Shown here: piece by piece, positions 16,777 through 25,415 of the stretch
Layout of the letters: every line of letters starts with the position of its first letter
Position numbering within the stretch: the first letter of the stretch is position 1
Assembly: GCA_002427745.1 (NCBI GenBank)
Contig: DIYF01000082.1
Coordinates: 1-64,000 of the forward strand
DNA from: Roseivirga sp. UBA6061
GTDB lineage: Bacteria > Bacteroidota > Bacteroidia > Cytophagales > Cyclobacteriaceae
DNA length: 64,000 nucleotides
Direction: 5' to 3'
The notes under the pieces: model-generated
Seen by the model: only the letters and a program-made list of their open reading frames with translations
The model's database searches: none
What the model was told of the DNA's origin: nothing
Translations under genes and position numbers: made by a program

Positions 16777-17220
16777 ATGAACAAATGGATAATGTCAACC
16801 GCCATGGTGGCGCTGCTCCTTATCGGGCAGCAGGGAATGGCTCAAAAAGTGTATGAATACGAAGTAAAGGATACCGCTGCAGTGCAGCAGGAGGTGTATG
16901 CACAAATCAGGGTAAGGCCCCGGTTTCTCTCCAACAAGGTATCCATCAGGCTGGATTATGGTCAGGAGAGGAATTTCTGGGGAGGCGACACACGTATCAG
17001 AGACCAGAGTTCAGGAAAAGTAAAGAAGTTTAATTCGGCCGTAGACGCACTGAACTATATGAGTGCCCAGGGTTGGCAATTTGTATTTGCCTATACGTTG
17101 CCCATTGGTGATGGAAGGGACAATATTGCCGATCAGACAGCAGTCTTACAGGAGGTTAATTTTCTTATGAAAAAGAGGTTAAGGCCAGATGAGGTTGTGC
17201 TGAAAAAAGGAGATAAATAA
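16777..17220 (+). CDS. Small secreted protein of unknown function
   Basis: The product is 147 residues with a clear signal peptide (MNKWIMSTAMVALLLIGQQG, ending near MAQ). The mature part contains charged beta-like segments and the phrase ALNYMSAQGWQFVFAYTLP, a pattern that recurs in small Bacteroidota secreted proteins, but I cannot name a family. The ATG at 16777 follows AGGA closely; an upstream in-frame start at 16702 would lie in the terminator. It is the first gene after the structured RNA and could be controlled by read-through of that terminator. A terminator follows at 17225. Confidence 0.7.
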   Translation: MNKWIMSTAMVALLLIGQQGMAQKVYEYEVKDTAAVQQEVYAQIRVRPRFLSNKVSIRLDYGQERNFWGGDTRIRDQSSGKVKKFNSAVDALNYMSAQGWQFVFAYTLPIGDGRDNIADQTAVLQEVNFLMKKRLRPDEVVLKKGDK

Positions 17221-17224
17221 TCGG

Positions 17225-17248
17225 AACCGGCTATATGCCGGTTTTTTT
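17225..17248 (+). terminator. Intrinsic terminator after the small secreted protein
   Basis: AACCGGC, loop TATAT, GCCGGTT followed by a T-run forms a compact GC-rich hairpin seven bases or fewer beyond the stop codon. Confidence 0.85.
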
Positions 17249-17380
17249 ATGCAACTTATTGAGAGTGAAGACTATCCTTGGGGTAATAAGAAGCCTGAAA
17301 GATCGTCTTTATACAGAGTTATGGCCCTGCTATGTAACCGACTCTGTTTTTTAAGGTTAACAACGTCAAACACAACAACT

Positions 17381-19786
17381 ATGATCCGTAATTACCTCAA
17401 AGTGGCCTTTCGGTCTATTCTCAAAAACAAAATATTCTCTCTGATCAACATTACGGGCCTGGCCATTGGTATCGCGGCCAGTCTTTTGATATTCCAGTAC
17501 GTAAGCTTCGAGCTGAGCTATGACAACTACCATGAAAATGCAGAGCGAAGTTACAGGATCAAAACAAACCGCTACACAAAGGGGGTACTGACGACAGAAT
17601 GGGCAGCCGGAGCCGCTGGTGTGGGTTATGCCATGAAAGAGGCTTATCCTGAGGTAGAAGAGTTGGTGAGGATGCGTGGTGCGGGAGGTATTTTCTCTTT
17701 TGGAGATATTGAATTCAGTGAGGAGAGGGCCTATCTGGCTACGGAGAATGTGTTTAAGATGTTTGATACTAAGTTCATCTATGGAGATCCGGAAACGGCT
17801 TTACTGGATGGCCTTTCGATTGTGGTTTCGGAAAGCACAGCGAAGAAGTACTTTGGTCGTACTGATGTGATAGGGGAAGTGCTGGAGTACAATCGGGAAA
17901 CGCAGGCGAAGATCAATGGTGTGTTTGAGGATCTACCTCCTAATACTCATTTCAAATACGATATTCTGGTTTCATGGAATACCTTCAGTACCGAGCAGCA
18001 AAATCAATTCAACACGGCCTGGAACTGGGATGGCTTCTACAATTATGTGATGTTGACCGAAGGTACCGGCAAGGAAGACTTTGAGGCTAAAATGGCCCGG
18101 TATTTTGAAGAGAACCAGGGAGAGGAATTCCGGAGCAATGACTTCTGGATGAGCTTCGAGCTGCAACCGATAAAAGACATTCATCTCTATTCGAATTTCA
18201 TGATTGAAATGGAGGTCAACGGTGATGGTGATACGGTTTACGCGCTGCTGGTTATCTCTTTCTTCATTATCATCATTGCCTGGGTGAATTATATCAATCT
18301 GGCCACAGCCAAATCTATGGAAAGGGCCAGGGAAGTAGGCCTGAGAAAGGTGTTGGGATCGCTCAGGGGGCAGCTGATCAGACAGTTTCTTACCGAGTCG
18401 TTTCTCATTAACATACTGGCAGTGGTCCTGGGCTTTGTCCTGGTGATTCTGGCCATGCCCTATTTCTCTCAGCTGTCTGGTCAGAATATGACCTTTGCCT
18501 TGTTTGCCGAACAAGGTTTCTGGATAGGGCTGGCAGGGCTTTTCCTGATCGGTACTTTTCTGTCCGGAATGTATCCTGCCTTTGTGCTGTCCGGTTTCAG
18601 GCCTATACAAACCCTGAAAGGTAATATGGCCGGTTCTTCAGGCGGATCGATGCTTAGAAAAGGCCTGGTGGTATTTCAGTTTATGGCTTCTGTAGGTCTT
18701 ATGATCGGCACCTATACCGTCTACACACAGATATCCTTTATGCGGGATCAGGATTTGGGCGTTGATATCAACAAGATGCTTATCCTGAACGGTCCGGGAG
18801 TTACTGACTCTACCTATCGTGATAAAATGGATGCCTTCGTCAATCTGCTGGAAGCAGACGCGAACATCGAGAAGGTGGTAATATCTTCTTCCATTCCGGG
18901 CAACAGAGTCGGGTGGAATGCTGGTGGTATCCGAAAGGAAGGAGCACCCATGAGTGAGAGCAATCAGTACAGGATCATTTCCGTGGGACATGACTTTATG
19001 CAAACCTATGATATGGAGGTGCTAGCGGGCCGACTCTTCTCGAGAGATTTTGGTACCGAGGAGGAAAATGTGGTATTCTCCAGGGCCGCTACCAGGCTTT
19101 TTGGTTTTTCACAACCTGAGGAAGCTATCGGAACCCGCATTAGTTTTTGGGGAAATGTCTATACCATCATAGGGGTTACAGAAGATTATCACCAGAACTC
19201 ACTGCGTGAAAACTACGATCAGTTGATATTCAGGTTTATCCCTGAAAACAGTGGGTTCTACTCCATCAAGTATCAGGGCAACAATACCAAAGCTGTAATC
19301 AAGCTGGCCGAAGAAAAATGGGGACAGTTTTTTGCCGGAAATCCTTTTGAGTACTTCTTTCTGGACGATCACTATAATGAGCAATACAAGGCCGATCAGC
19401 AGTTCGGAACGGTATTCACCGTATTTTCAGTACTGGCCATTTTTGTAGCCTGCCTCGGGCTTTTCGGGCTGGCAGCATTTATGGCAGCGAAACGCACCAA
19501 GGAGATCGGTATCAGGAAGGTACTGGGGGCATCCGTGCCGGGCATTCTCAGGCTGCTATCCACGGACTTCCTCAAGCTGATCATCATAGCGGTTCTATTG
19601 GCCATTCCATTGGCTTATTATGGTATGGACCAGTGGTTAAGCACCTTTGCTTTCCGTATTGATCTGTACTGGTACATCTTTGCATTACCTGCGGTAGCGG
19701 TTTTTGCAATTGCCCTGGCTACAGTGAGCTTTCAGACTTCCAGGGCAGCCAGAGCCAATCCTGTGGAATCATTGAGGTATGAATAG
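17381..19786 (+). CDS. FtsX/MacB-type ABC transporter permease
   Basis: The 801-residue protein has the classical start of the Bacteroidota family (MIRNYLKVAFRSILKNK) with a first TM helix (INITGLAIGIAASLLIFQYV), a large periplasmic MacB-type domain, then a three-helix FtsX block around residues 285-430 including RAREVGLRKVLGS. A second periplasmic domain and second FtsX block follow near the C-terminus (TKEIGIRKVLGASV). It therefore has the duplicated MacB_PCD-FtsX layout. No ATPase gene is adjacent. Such proteins export peptides or act in envelope stress or lipoprotein handling; the substrate is unknown. The ATG at 17381 is preferred, since the 44 upstream codons of the longer ORF are not family-like. 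Confidence 0.9.
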   Translation: MIRNYLKVAFRSILKNKIFSLINITGLAIGIAASLLIFQYVSFELSYDNYHENAERSYRIKTNRYTKGVLTTEWAAGAAGVGYAMKEAYPEVEELVRMRGAGGIFSFGDIEFSEERAYLATENVFKMFDTKFIYGDPETALLDGLSIVVSESTAKKYFGRTDVIGEVLEYNRETQAKINGVFEDLPPNTHFKYDILVSWNTFSTEQQNQFNTAWNWDGFYNYVMLTEGTGKEDFEAKMARYFEENQGEEFRSNDFWMSFELQPIKDIHLYSNFMIEMEVNGDGDTVYALLVISFFIIIIAWVNYINLATAKSMERAREVGLRKVLGSLRGQLIRQFLTESFLINILAVVLGFVLVILAMPYFSQLSGQNMTFALFAEQGFWIGLAGLFLIGTFLSGMYPAFVLSGFRPIQTLKGNMAGSSGGSMLRKGLVVFQFMASVGLMIGTYTVYTQISFMRDQDLGVDINKMLILNGPGVTDSTYRDKMDAFVNLLEADANIEKVVISSSIPGNRVGWNAGGIRKEGAPMSESNQYRIISVGHDFMQTYDMEVLAGRLFSRDFGTEEENVVFSRAATRLFGFSQPEEAIGTRISFWGNVYTIIGVTEDYHQNSLRENYDQLIFRFIPENSGFYSIKYQGNNTKAVIKLAEEKWGQFFAGNPFEYFFLDDHYNEQYKADQQFGTVFTVFSVLAIFVACLGLFGLAAFMAAKRTKEIGIRKVLGASVPGILRLLSTDFLKLIIIAVLLAIPLAYYGMDQWLSTFAFRIDLYWYIFALPAVAVFAIALATVSFQTSRAARANPVESLRYE

Positions 19787-19803
19787 CTCAATTCTTAAAT
19801 GTG

Positions 19804-19847
19804 TGGATACCTTCTCTGTATGTAAGAGCATATCGGGAAGGTATCCA
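19804..19847. terminator. Bidirectional hairpin between convergent genes
   Basis: TGGATACCTTC (19804-19814) and GAAGGTATCCA (19837-19847) are perfect 11-base inverted repeats between the stops of the permease and the minus-strand secreted protein. A degraded third copy, GAAGGTATTCA, follows at 19857. There is no strong T-run, so termination efficiency is uncertain. Confidence 0.55.
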
Positions 19848-19870
19848 TCCCTCTGAGAAGGTATTCAGGT

Positions 19871-20425
19871 TTAATCCCTGTGATAGGTGGTGCTTCTCAC
19901 AGCTTTTCCTCTTTTGTCAGTTAGTATAACCCATTTCTGTTGATCATACTCTTCGCTGGTCAGATTCTCCTGATAGAGCTGATGACTGGCCACCAGGCGA
20001 TAACCACCGTCAGCACGTTCCGAAATACCAATACCGTATTCGTTTGGAAAACCACCATAGGCTTCACTCCATTCTTCTTTGCCTTTTTTGTCCACTTTGA
20101 TCAGGTAGACATTGTAATTGCCATTACCATAAGAGCTGGTAGAGCCAATGATAGCATAGCCTCCGTCTTCTGTCTGGATAAAATCACCGGCAATATCATA
20201 AGCGCGCCCACCATAAAATTTGTACCATTCCTCATTGCCGTTAGACTTGTTTTTGGTTAACAATATATCGGTAGCCCTGTTGTCATAATATTTGGTTGTG
20301 AGCAGGGTTATCTCACCGCCATCTGCTGTTCGGATACTCTTTCCGTGGCTCGATGCTTCAGGGTCGTTCAAATAAGTAAAAGAGCCTATGAGAAGGCTGA
20401 GAGAAATAATCTTTACAATTTTCAT
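19871..20425 (-). CDS. Secreted protein with internal beta-propeller-like repeats
   Basis: The 184-residue protein has a signal peptide-like N-terminus (MKIVKIISLSLLIGSFTYL). The mature part shows two or three repeats of a pattern such as QTEDGGYAIIGSTSSYGNGN followed by VYLIKVDKKGKEEWSEAYGG. This pattern is common in secreted Bacteroidota proteins with many more copies, where it probably forms propeller blades. Three blades are too few for a closed propeller, so it may oligomerise or be a remnant. No partner gene is evident. Function unknown. Confidence 0.7.
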   Translation of the reverse strand: MKIVKIISLSLLIGSFTYLNDPEASSHGKSIRTADGGEITLLTTKYYDNRATDILLTKNKSNGNEEWYKFYGGRAYDIAGDFIQTEDGGYAIIGSTSSYGNGNYNVYLIKVDKKGKEEWSEAYGGFPNEYGIGISERADGGYRLVASHQLYQENLTSEEYDQQKWVILTDKRGKAVRSTTYHRD

Positions 20426-20621
20426 AGCGTTGTTTTTTTTGAATTCTGATCCTTATGGATGCATTTAGCAGAAATACGTGTTGCTATCAGCATATGGATT
20501 TCATTGCTAAAATATATATTCTCTTTTTAGGAATGAAATATTTTTTCTGCCTGGAGCCAACAAGATTACCGGATCGGGATTCAAGCTGACTGAAACGAGC
20601 CAGGCAACCGAGTGGGCGGGG

Positions 20622-21104
20622 TTATCGAGAGTAGCAATCACGAATCCAGGATACCTGGTCCGTTGTATCGGGTACCTTAAGAGTTCTTGTATCGCTTAAT
20701 AACTCAAATACTCTTTCGATATGGATGCCATTCTCAAGGAGCAAGGCAGCACAGATGAGTGAGGTCCGGCCTATTCCCATGCGGCAGTGGACCACTACCT
20801 TTCTACCCTGTCTGAGTTTTTCATTCAGGTCAAAAATGAGTGAGTTGAATTTACTGTAGCTCTCAGGTACTCCTCTGTCAGAGATTGGATGGTGGATGAA
20901 TTGAATGTTATGAATTTGGCAAAGAGGGCCTTCATTTAGTAGCCCCAATTCTTTTATCTCAGATGTTTCCAATAAGGAAACTACAATATCTACATCCTGT
21001 AGGCGGAGCCTCCTGATGTCACTTTCCAGCCAGTCAGCGCCTTTTGGACGTGCCATCATACCTAGTTTGTAATTTATATGTTTGTCTAGCCAGTAGATTC
21101 TCAT
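20622..21104 (-). CDS. Dual-specificity protein phosphatase
   Basis: The 160-residue protein contains the P-loop HCRMGIGRTS with the nucleophile Cys107 and Arg113 (CX5R), and an upstream general-acid candidate loop around HHPISDRGVPES. Length and layout fit a small cytoplasmic tyrosine or dual-specificity phosphatase. The substrate is unknown and no kinase gene is adjacent. A perfect 9-bp hairpin lies 20 bases before its start codon (21124-21145). The following 196 bases downstream of its stop belong to the leader of the secreted-protein gene. Confidence 0.88.
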   Translation of the reverse strand: MRIYWLDKHINYKLGMMARPKGADWLESDIRRLRLQDVDIVVSLLETSEIKELGLLNEGPLCQIHNIQFIHHPISDRGVPESYSKFNSLIFDLNEKLRQGRKVVVHCRMGIGRTSLICAALLLENGIHIERVFELLSDTRTLKVPDTTDQVSWIRDCYSR

Positions 21105-21123
21105 TGTGTAGTAAATGGACTTA

Positions 21124-21145
21124 CCTTTCGCTGATTAGCGAAAGG
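21124..21145. repeat. Perfect hairpin in the phosphatase leader
   Basis: CCTTTCGCT, loop GATT, AGCGAAAGG is a perfect 9-bp inverted repeat. It lacks a T-run on the minus strand, so it is not a convincing terminator. It sits in the 5' leader of the phosphatase gene and could be an operator or an RNA structure affecting translation. Confidence 0.5.
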
Positions 21146-21226
21146 CAGTGGATGATTGTAATTCTACAAACTCAAAAAAGAGATCAGTAGCGGTTTCTAA
21201 AAAGTCGGAAGCCCTCGATCTTGTGT

Positions 21227-22030
21227 CTAATGCCTGTTCTCTAAAGTCTCAACACCTTGTGTGTTCTTTTCAAAATCCCCGGGATACTTCTCGCTCTCGG
21301 TTTTCATCCATTTGTCCCAGAAGGTGAAATAGAGACCAAAATTGAAGCGATACTGCGTATGGTGGAGGCTATGATGGGTAGCACCTATAAACCACCTGCC
21401 CAGCCAGTGTTGATGAAAGCCCTGAGGATAAACTTCTACATTAGAGTGATTGATAGCACTGGTTAGCGTCATAAAGGTAAGCAGCGTCACCACCGTCCAG
21501 TAGTGCATTGGTAAAAACAGGATGATCACCGGGATGACCAGGCTCTGTAAAAGTCCCTCACCAGGATGAAATGAGAAAGAAGTCCAGGGCGAGGTGATAT
21601 GACTATCGTGGTGAACCTTATGGATCAGGCGATAGACTTTGGGCTTGTGCATCCAGCGATGCAGCCAATAGTAGTAGGTTTCATGAAGCAGGGCAGCGAT
21701 AAGAAAGCTAACAGGTAAGTACCACCAGCCATATGTATCAATGTCTTCATAAATTCGTGTGTAGCCCTTCTGCCACATGACCACCATGAGTGCACCGGCC
21801 ACGGCAAACAGCAAGGAGGTAAATGTTGACCAGAAGATCTCCTTGCGATACTGTTTTGGGTCTCGTGCAGTTTTGTGGATTTTTCGTGAGCGGAAACCTT
21901 TCGGGTCAATTACATAGAAAACAACGTGGAAAATACCTGCTACCAGGCTATACCGAAATACGACCGTCAGAAACATCAGGCCCGTCAGGGCAAGAAAAGT
22001 GATGGGTTCTGTAAAATCGTATTGATGCAT
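21227..22030 (-). CDS. Sterol desaturase / fatty-acid hydroxylase superfamily membrane enzyme
   Basis: The 267-residue protein has about four to five transmembrane helices and the three histidine clusters of the di-iron hydroxylase superfamily: HETYYYWLHRWMH, HKVHHDSH and HHSLHHTQ. These enzymes hydroxylate or desaturate lipids at the membrane. In Bacteroidota, relatives act on sphingoid or carotenoid-type lipids, but nothing in the neighbourhood fixes the substrate. It is transcribed divergently from a thioredoxin gene, with 138 bases between starts. Confidence 0.88.
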   Translation of the reverse strand: MHQYDFTEPITFLALTGLMFLTVVFRYSLVAGIFHVVFYVIDPKGFRSRKIHKTARDPKQYRKEIFWSTFTSLLFAVAGALMVVMWQKGYTRIYEDIDTYGWWYLPVSFLIAALLHETYYYWLHRWMHKPKVYRLIHKVHHDSHITSPWTSFSFHPGEGLLQSLVIPVIILFLPMHYWTVVTLLTFMTLTSAINHSNVEVYPQGFHQHWLGRWFIGATHHSLHHTQYRFNFGLYFTFWDKWMKTESEKYPGDFEKNTQGVETLENRH

Positions 22031-22168
22031 AGATCATTAACCCATAGTGAGCCAACTAGTTTCGGAACATCCGGACATTATGAAAATTTAATGGAGCAGG
22101 AAAGACCAACAGACACTATCGGAACCATTCAGGGGCTCTTCTGGTTAACCAGACAGAGGACAAATAAG

Positions 22169-22474
22169 ATGAAAGCAAAAGGTAAATTCGACACACTGGT
22201 CAGCCAGGAAACTCCGGTTTTAGTGGACTTTTATGCCGACTGGTGCGGGCCTTGTCAGGCGATGGCTCCCGTGCTGAAAGAAGTGGCTCAGAACTATGAG
22301 GGAAAGGTGAAGATCATCAAAATTGACGTAGACAAGAATCAATCTATTGCTCAAAGGTTCGGAGTCCGAAGTATCCCCACGCTGATTCTTTTCAAAGAAG
22401 GCAATATCGTATGGCAACAGGCCGGTATGATAACCGGAAGGGATCTGTCCAACAAACTGGCAGCAGCTTTTTGA
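22169..22474 (+). CDS. trx: Thioredoxin
   Basis: The 101-residue protein has the WCGPC redox motif (Cys26 and Cys29), the following QAMAPVLKEV helix, the cis-proline loop RSIPTLILF, and the VKIIKIDVDKNQ strand. It is a cytoplasmic single-domain thioredoxin. The ATG at 22169 is preceded by AGAGGA at good spacing, and the longer open frame upstream overlaps the divergent desaturase gene, so it is rejected as a start. Confidence 0.92.
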   Translation: MKAKGKFDTLVSQETPVLVDFYADWCGPCQAMAPVLKEVAQNYEGKVKIIKIDVDKNQSIAQRFGVRSIPTLILFKEGNIVWQQAGMITGRDLSNKLAAAF

Positions 22475-22522
22475 CAAGCTGCCACCATGTTTATCCTGGT
22501 TCTGTTTAATTATTATTTATTT

Positions 22523-23191
22523 CTAGAAATCACCTGGAAGACAAGGTCTGCCGGCAATCATACAACTGATATCATCGATCAATCCGGGATCACCATCCTG
22601 GCAATTGTTTGAGGCCAATGGGTTTTTCAGAACTCTTTTAGCTTCCCCGTTAGGATCTGATATGAATGTATAGACCGAAGGATCCACAACCCAATCACCA
22701 TACTGAACAGCCGTCATTTTTAGTTTGTATTCTACTTTGGTTTTGCACAGGCTGTACATTTCCGGAGTTATGTCTATGAACTCAGAAATGGTGCTGCCTG
22801 CAGGAATCGTAAACTCCGGATTCACAGGTATTATCGGATTGAAAGGGATGTAAGGAGGGTTAATAGTCAGAGAAGAAGGAATTCTCGCGTAATAATTTAC
22901 CTGTACTTTTAAATCATGTGCCAGGGTACGATTGATTCCAATGCTGATTGTTCCCGTTTCCATACCGTTTCCATTGGTTTGATAGTGTTCAAAGGCCAGA
23001 CTCAGATTGAAAGCAGGAGGTACTGTATCCGGTTCATCACAGTTTCCGATAAGACAGGGATCCAGGTCCAGTACAGGCCATGTGCCTCTGGAATCATCGA
23101 TGTCTATGGGTTGCGTGTCCTCCGAATTGGTACATGCCATAACCACAAGGGCCATTAGAAATGTGAATAGAATTAATCTTGTGTTCATCAT
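22523..23191 (-). CDS. Lipoprotein of unknown function
   Basis: The 222-residue product starts with a lipoprotein signal (LILFTFLMALVVMAC, lipobox VMAC), followed by an acidic linker (TNSEDTQPIDIDD). The mature part looks beta-rich, with AFEHYQTNGNGMETGTISIG and LKVQVNYYARIPSS suggesting an immunoglobulin-like fold. Several cysteines (LDPCLIGNCDEP, NNCQDGDPG, SCMIAGRPC) may form disulfides. I cannot name a family. It is downstream of the sigma/anti-sigma pair on the same strand (113-base gap), making it a candidate regulatory target or operon member. Confidence 0.7.
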   Translation of the reverse strand: MMNTRLILFTFLMALVVMACTNSEDTQPIDIDDSRGTWPVLDLDPCLIGNCDEPDTVPPAFNLSLAFEHYQTNGNGMETGTISIGINRTLAHDLKVQVNYYARIPSSLTINPPYIPFNPIIPVNPEFTIPAGSTISEFIDITPEMYSLCKTKVEYKLKMTAVQYGDWVVDPSVYTFISDPNGEAKRVLKNPLASNNCQDGDPGLIDDISCMIAGRPCLPGDF

Positions 23192-23304
23192 AAATAGATT
23201 TTAGTTTATTGATCATTTATGATGCTATTGCGGGTTTGCCCGGAGAGTAATCAGCAGTTGAAGTTTTTTTAATCTGAGGTGATAATCTGTTTCAAATTGG
23301 TCTT

Positions 23305-23994
23305 TTAGTCTTCAAGTTGTCTGAGGAGAGCATGTGCCTGATCATAATTATATTCTCTTTCCTCTATGCGCTGGAGGTAGTGTCGGGCTGAATCATTTTT
23401 GGTAAGAACTGCAAAAGTCAGGCCCTGATACCATAGCTTCTGAAGGTAGAACTCACTGGTTGGCCCAATGTTCCGGAAATCTTCAAGTGCGCTGTCGTAT
23501 TGTTTTTGAGCCAAAAGACTGATGCCTCTGTATAGGCGAACTGTATCGGTTTTCTGTTCTAAATTCGAAAACTGTTCGATCGCTTTTTCATAGTCTGAAC
23601 GGTTGTAGGAGAACATGGCCTGGCCTGTCGGGGCCTGGGTGCCTCTTCTAGATATCACATCTCTATAAGGCTGGAAGTACTCATCCATGAGGTCAATCTC
23701 GTTCTGCTGACCGACAAAGGTAAAGGTCAGTATGGCAATTACTGTTGCGGCAACTGAATAGCCAACCCATTTTCTGATGGAGACCTTTTTAGCTTTTTCT
23801 TCCAGGATGATCTCCTTCATATCGCTCCCGGCACCCAATGCAGAAACAAAATCAATAGCCTGCCTGAACTCTTCAAAATAAGCTGCCAACTCGTGATCAT
23901 TTTCGAGCTGCTCCGTAAACTTCTGCTCTTCTTCAAAAGAGAGTTTACCTGACAGGTAAGAATCGAAATATGTTTCTCTTTCCTGAGGGTTCAT
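23305..23994 (-). CDS. Single-pass membrane protein with TPR-like C-terminus, putative anti-sigma factor
   Basis: The 229-residue protein begins with an anti-sigma-like cytoplasmic part (YFDSYLSGKLSFEEEQKFTE), has one transmembrane helix near residues 76-95 (SVAATVIAILTFTFVG), and a C-terminal periplasmic region with tetratricopeptide-like helices (YEKAIEQFSNLEQ, YDSALEDFRNI). Its ATG overlaps the stop of the ECF sigma gene by four bases, the usual arrangement for a sigma/anti-sigma pair. The zinc-binding HxxxCxxC motif of ZAS anti-sigmas is absent. The anti-sigma role is inferred from layout. Confidence 0.75.
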   Translation of the reverse strand: MNPQERETYFDSYLSGKLSFEEEQKFTEQLENDHELAAYFEEFRQAIDFVSALGAGSDMKEIILEEKAKKVSIRKWVGYSVAATVIAILTFTFVGQQNEIDLMDEYFQPYRDVISRRGTQAPTGQAMFSYNRSDYEKAIEQFSNLEQKTDTVRLYRGISLLAQKQYDSALEDFRNIGPTSEFYLQKLWYQGLTFAVLTKNDSARHYLQRIEEREYNYDQAHALLRQLED

Positions 23995-24542
23995 TTTACA
24001 AAACTGTCTTTACCAATACCATAATCTTTAAGCAGGGTCATCAGGTATTTGAGGCATCTCCCTTTCTTATTTTTAATAGCCTGGATACTTCCCACTCCAA
24101 ACTGGAGCTGGAGTTCCGCGAAGCTTTTTTTATAATAATAAAAACCAATTAAAAGACTTTCACACTCCTGGCTCAATTCAGCAAGCACACGCTTCACTAA
24201 GCTACTATCGAGTTCAACTTCCGGTTCGTTTCTGATATCGAGTTCCTGTGGAGAAAGCTGATGGGTTTTCTCTTTTCGTAATTTCATAAGCCAGAGGTTT
24301 TTGCAAATACCCAGGCAATAAGCCGGGAGTGAATCACTTTCTTTGAACTTATCCGTTTTTACTCTTTGGTAAAGTATAACAATGGCTTCCTGAAATATAT
24401 CTTCAGCGTCATGCACTGAACCGCTGTTTTTCAGAATATACTTCTTTGCCTTTGGAAAAGTCTCATGATAAAGTGCCCTCAGACAAGCCTTTGATTCAGC
24501 CCGATCAGTTGAGATAAGATGCTGATAGTTGAGTTCTTTCAT
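23991..24542 (-). CDS. ECF-type RNA polymerase sigma factor
   Basis: The 183-residue protein has sigma region 2 (HDAEDIFQEAIVILYQRV with the polymerase-binding core), and a region-4-like helix-turn-helix near the C-terminus (FAELQLQFGVGSIQAIKNKK). The spacing fits ECF sigma factors. Region 4 is somewhat divergent. The gene is translationally coupled to the downstream membrane protein, its probable anti-sigma partner. In Cytophagales this type of sigma is often found near TPR-CHAT genes; a TPR-CHAT protein occurs in this window but 19 kb away, so a link is speculation. Confidence 0.88.
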   Translation of the reverse strand: MKELNYQHLISTDRAESKACLRALYHETFPKAKKYILKNSGSVHDAEDIFQEAIVILYQRVKTDKFKESDSLPAYCLGICKNLWLMKLRKEKTHQLSPQELDIRNEPEVELDSSLVKRVLAELSQECESLLIGFYYYKKSFAELQLQFGVGSIQAIKNKKGRCLKYLMTLLKDYGIGKDSFVK

Positions 24543-24641
24543 GCAAGACTGAAACCAGGAGTTATTGACCCGGTAAATGTCTCACTTTAGATTTAGAAAA
24601 TAAAGAGAACCCGGTGTACTAACCAGAGTTTTATTTTCTAT

Positions 24642-25415
24642 CTAAGTGGTTTTTATTAAAAAATCTAAAATCATTTGCAGCGTTTCAGAAGGCCTTTCAA
24701 ACATGCCCATATGGGCAGTTTCGGGAATGATATAGCCGTCTACCAAGTCTCTTTCTTCAATGTGCTGTTCGCAAACCGATACCGGTATACGCGTATCGTT
24801 GACTCCTCCGATAAACAATGATGGGCCGGGCAGGTTTTTCCAGACCTCGAATCGATCTTTTCTCTCACGCATGGCCAGGGTATAAGCAATGATGGTATTC
24901 AATGGTGTCTGAAGACCAATTTCGGTAGACTTTCGGATTTCATCCTGAAGCTCTGATTTTCGCTTATCATAGAAAAGTGAGGGAATAAAGGGCTCGATGA
25001 ATTTAGAAACCGGATGCTTCTCCAGAAACAGCAAAGCCTTATCTCTTTTGTGCTTGCTTTCTTCATCATCTGCGAGGGCCATGGAGTGAAAGAGGCCAAG
25101 CCCCTGAATTAGCCCTGGGTGCCGCTCTGCCAGGGCAAGTGCCACGTAGCCACCCAAAGAGTGCCCTATAACCACCGCTTTTTCAATGCCTTCTGATTCA
25201 AACGAATCAGCCAGCTGATCAGCAACCTCTTCCAGGCTCAGTTGGGTTTGCTCCAAAGGAGATTCCCCATAGCCGGGAAGATCTACACAAATAACTTTGT
25301 ATTGTTCAGCCAGGGGCTCAACAAAAGGAAACCACATCTCCTTTGTTTCACAAAAACCATGAATGAAAATTACCGGAAAGCCCTTGCCCAGGAGTGCAGA
25401 CTTAATTGCTGGCAT
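24642..25415 (-). CDS. Alpha/beta-hydrolase
   Basis: The 257-residue protein has the oxyanion-hole motif VIFIHGFCETKEMW, the nucleophile elbow VVIGHSLGGYVAL, and a late acid/His region ending GYIIPETAHMGMFERP. It is a cytoplasmic esterase- or lipase-type hydrolase of unknown substrate. Its start overlaps the end of dxs by 14 bases, so the two are translationally coupled. No isoprenoid role is suggested by the sequence itself. Confidence 0.88.
   Translation of the reverse strand: MPAIKSALLGKGFPVIFIHGFCETKEMWFPFVEPLAEQYKVICVDLPGYGESPLEQTQLSLEEVADQLADSFESEGIEKAVVIGHSLGGYVALALAERHPGLIQGLGLFHSMALADDEESKHKRDKALLFLEKHPVSKFIEPFIPSLFYDKRKSELQDEIRKSTEIGLQTPLNTIIAYTLAMRERKDRFEVWKNLPGPSLFIGGVNDTRIPVSVCEQHIEERDLVDGYIIPETAHMGMFERPSETLQMILDFLIKTT

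Noticed and set aside
17972..18610. 212-codon minus-strand ORF inside the permease gene
   Set aside because: Antisense to a clear FtsX/MacB permease; composition (many His, Gln, Pro) reflects reverse-complemented hydrophobic codons.
22459..22483. GGCAGC/GCTGCC inverted repeat at the end of the thioredoxin gene as a terminator
   Set aside because: The arms overlap the coding end and no T-run follows on either strand at a suitable distance.
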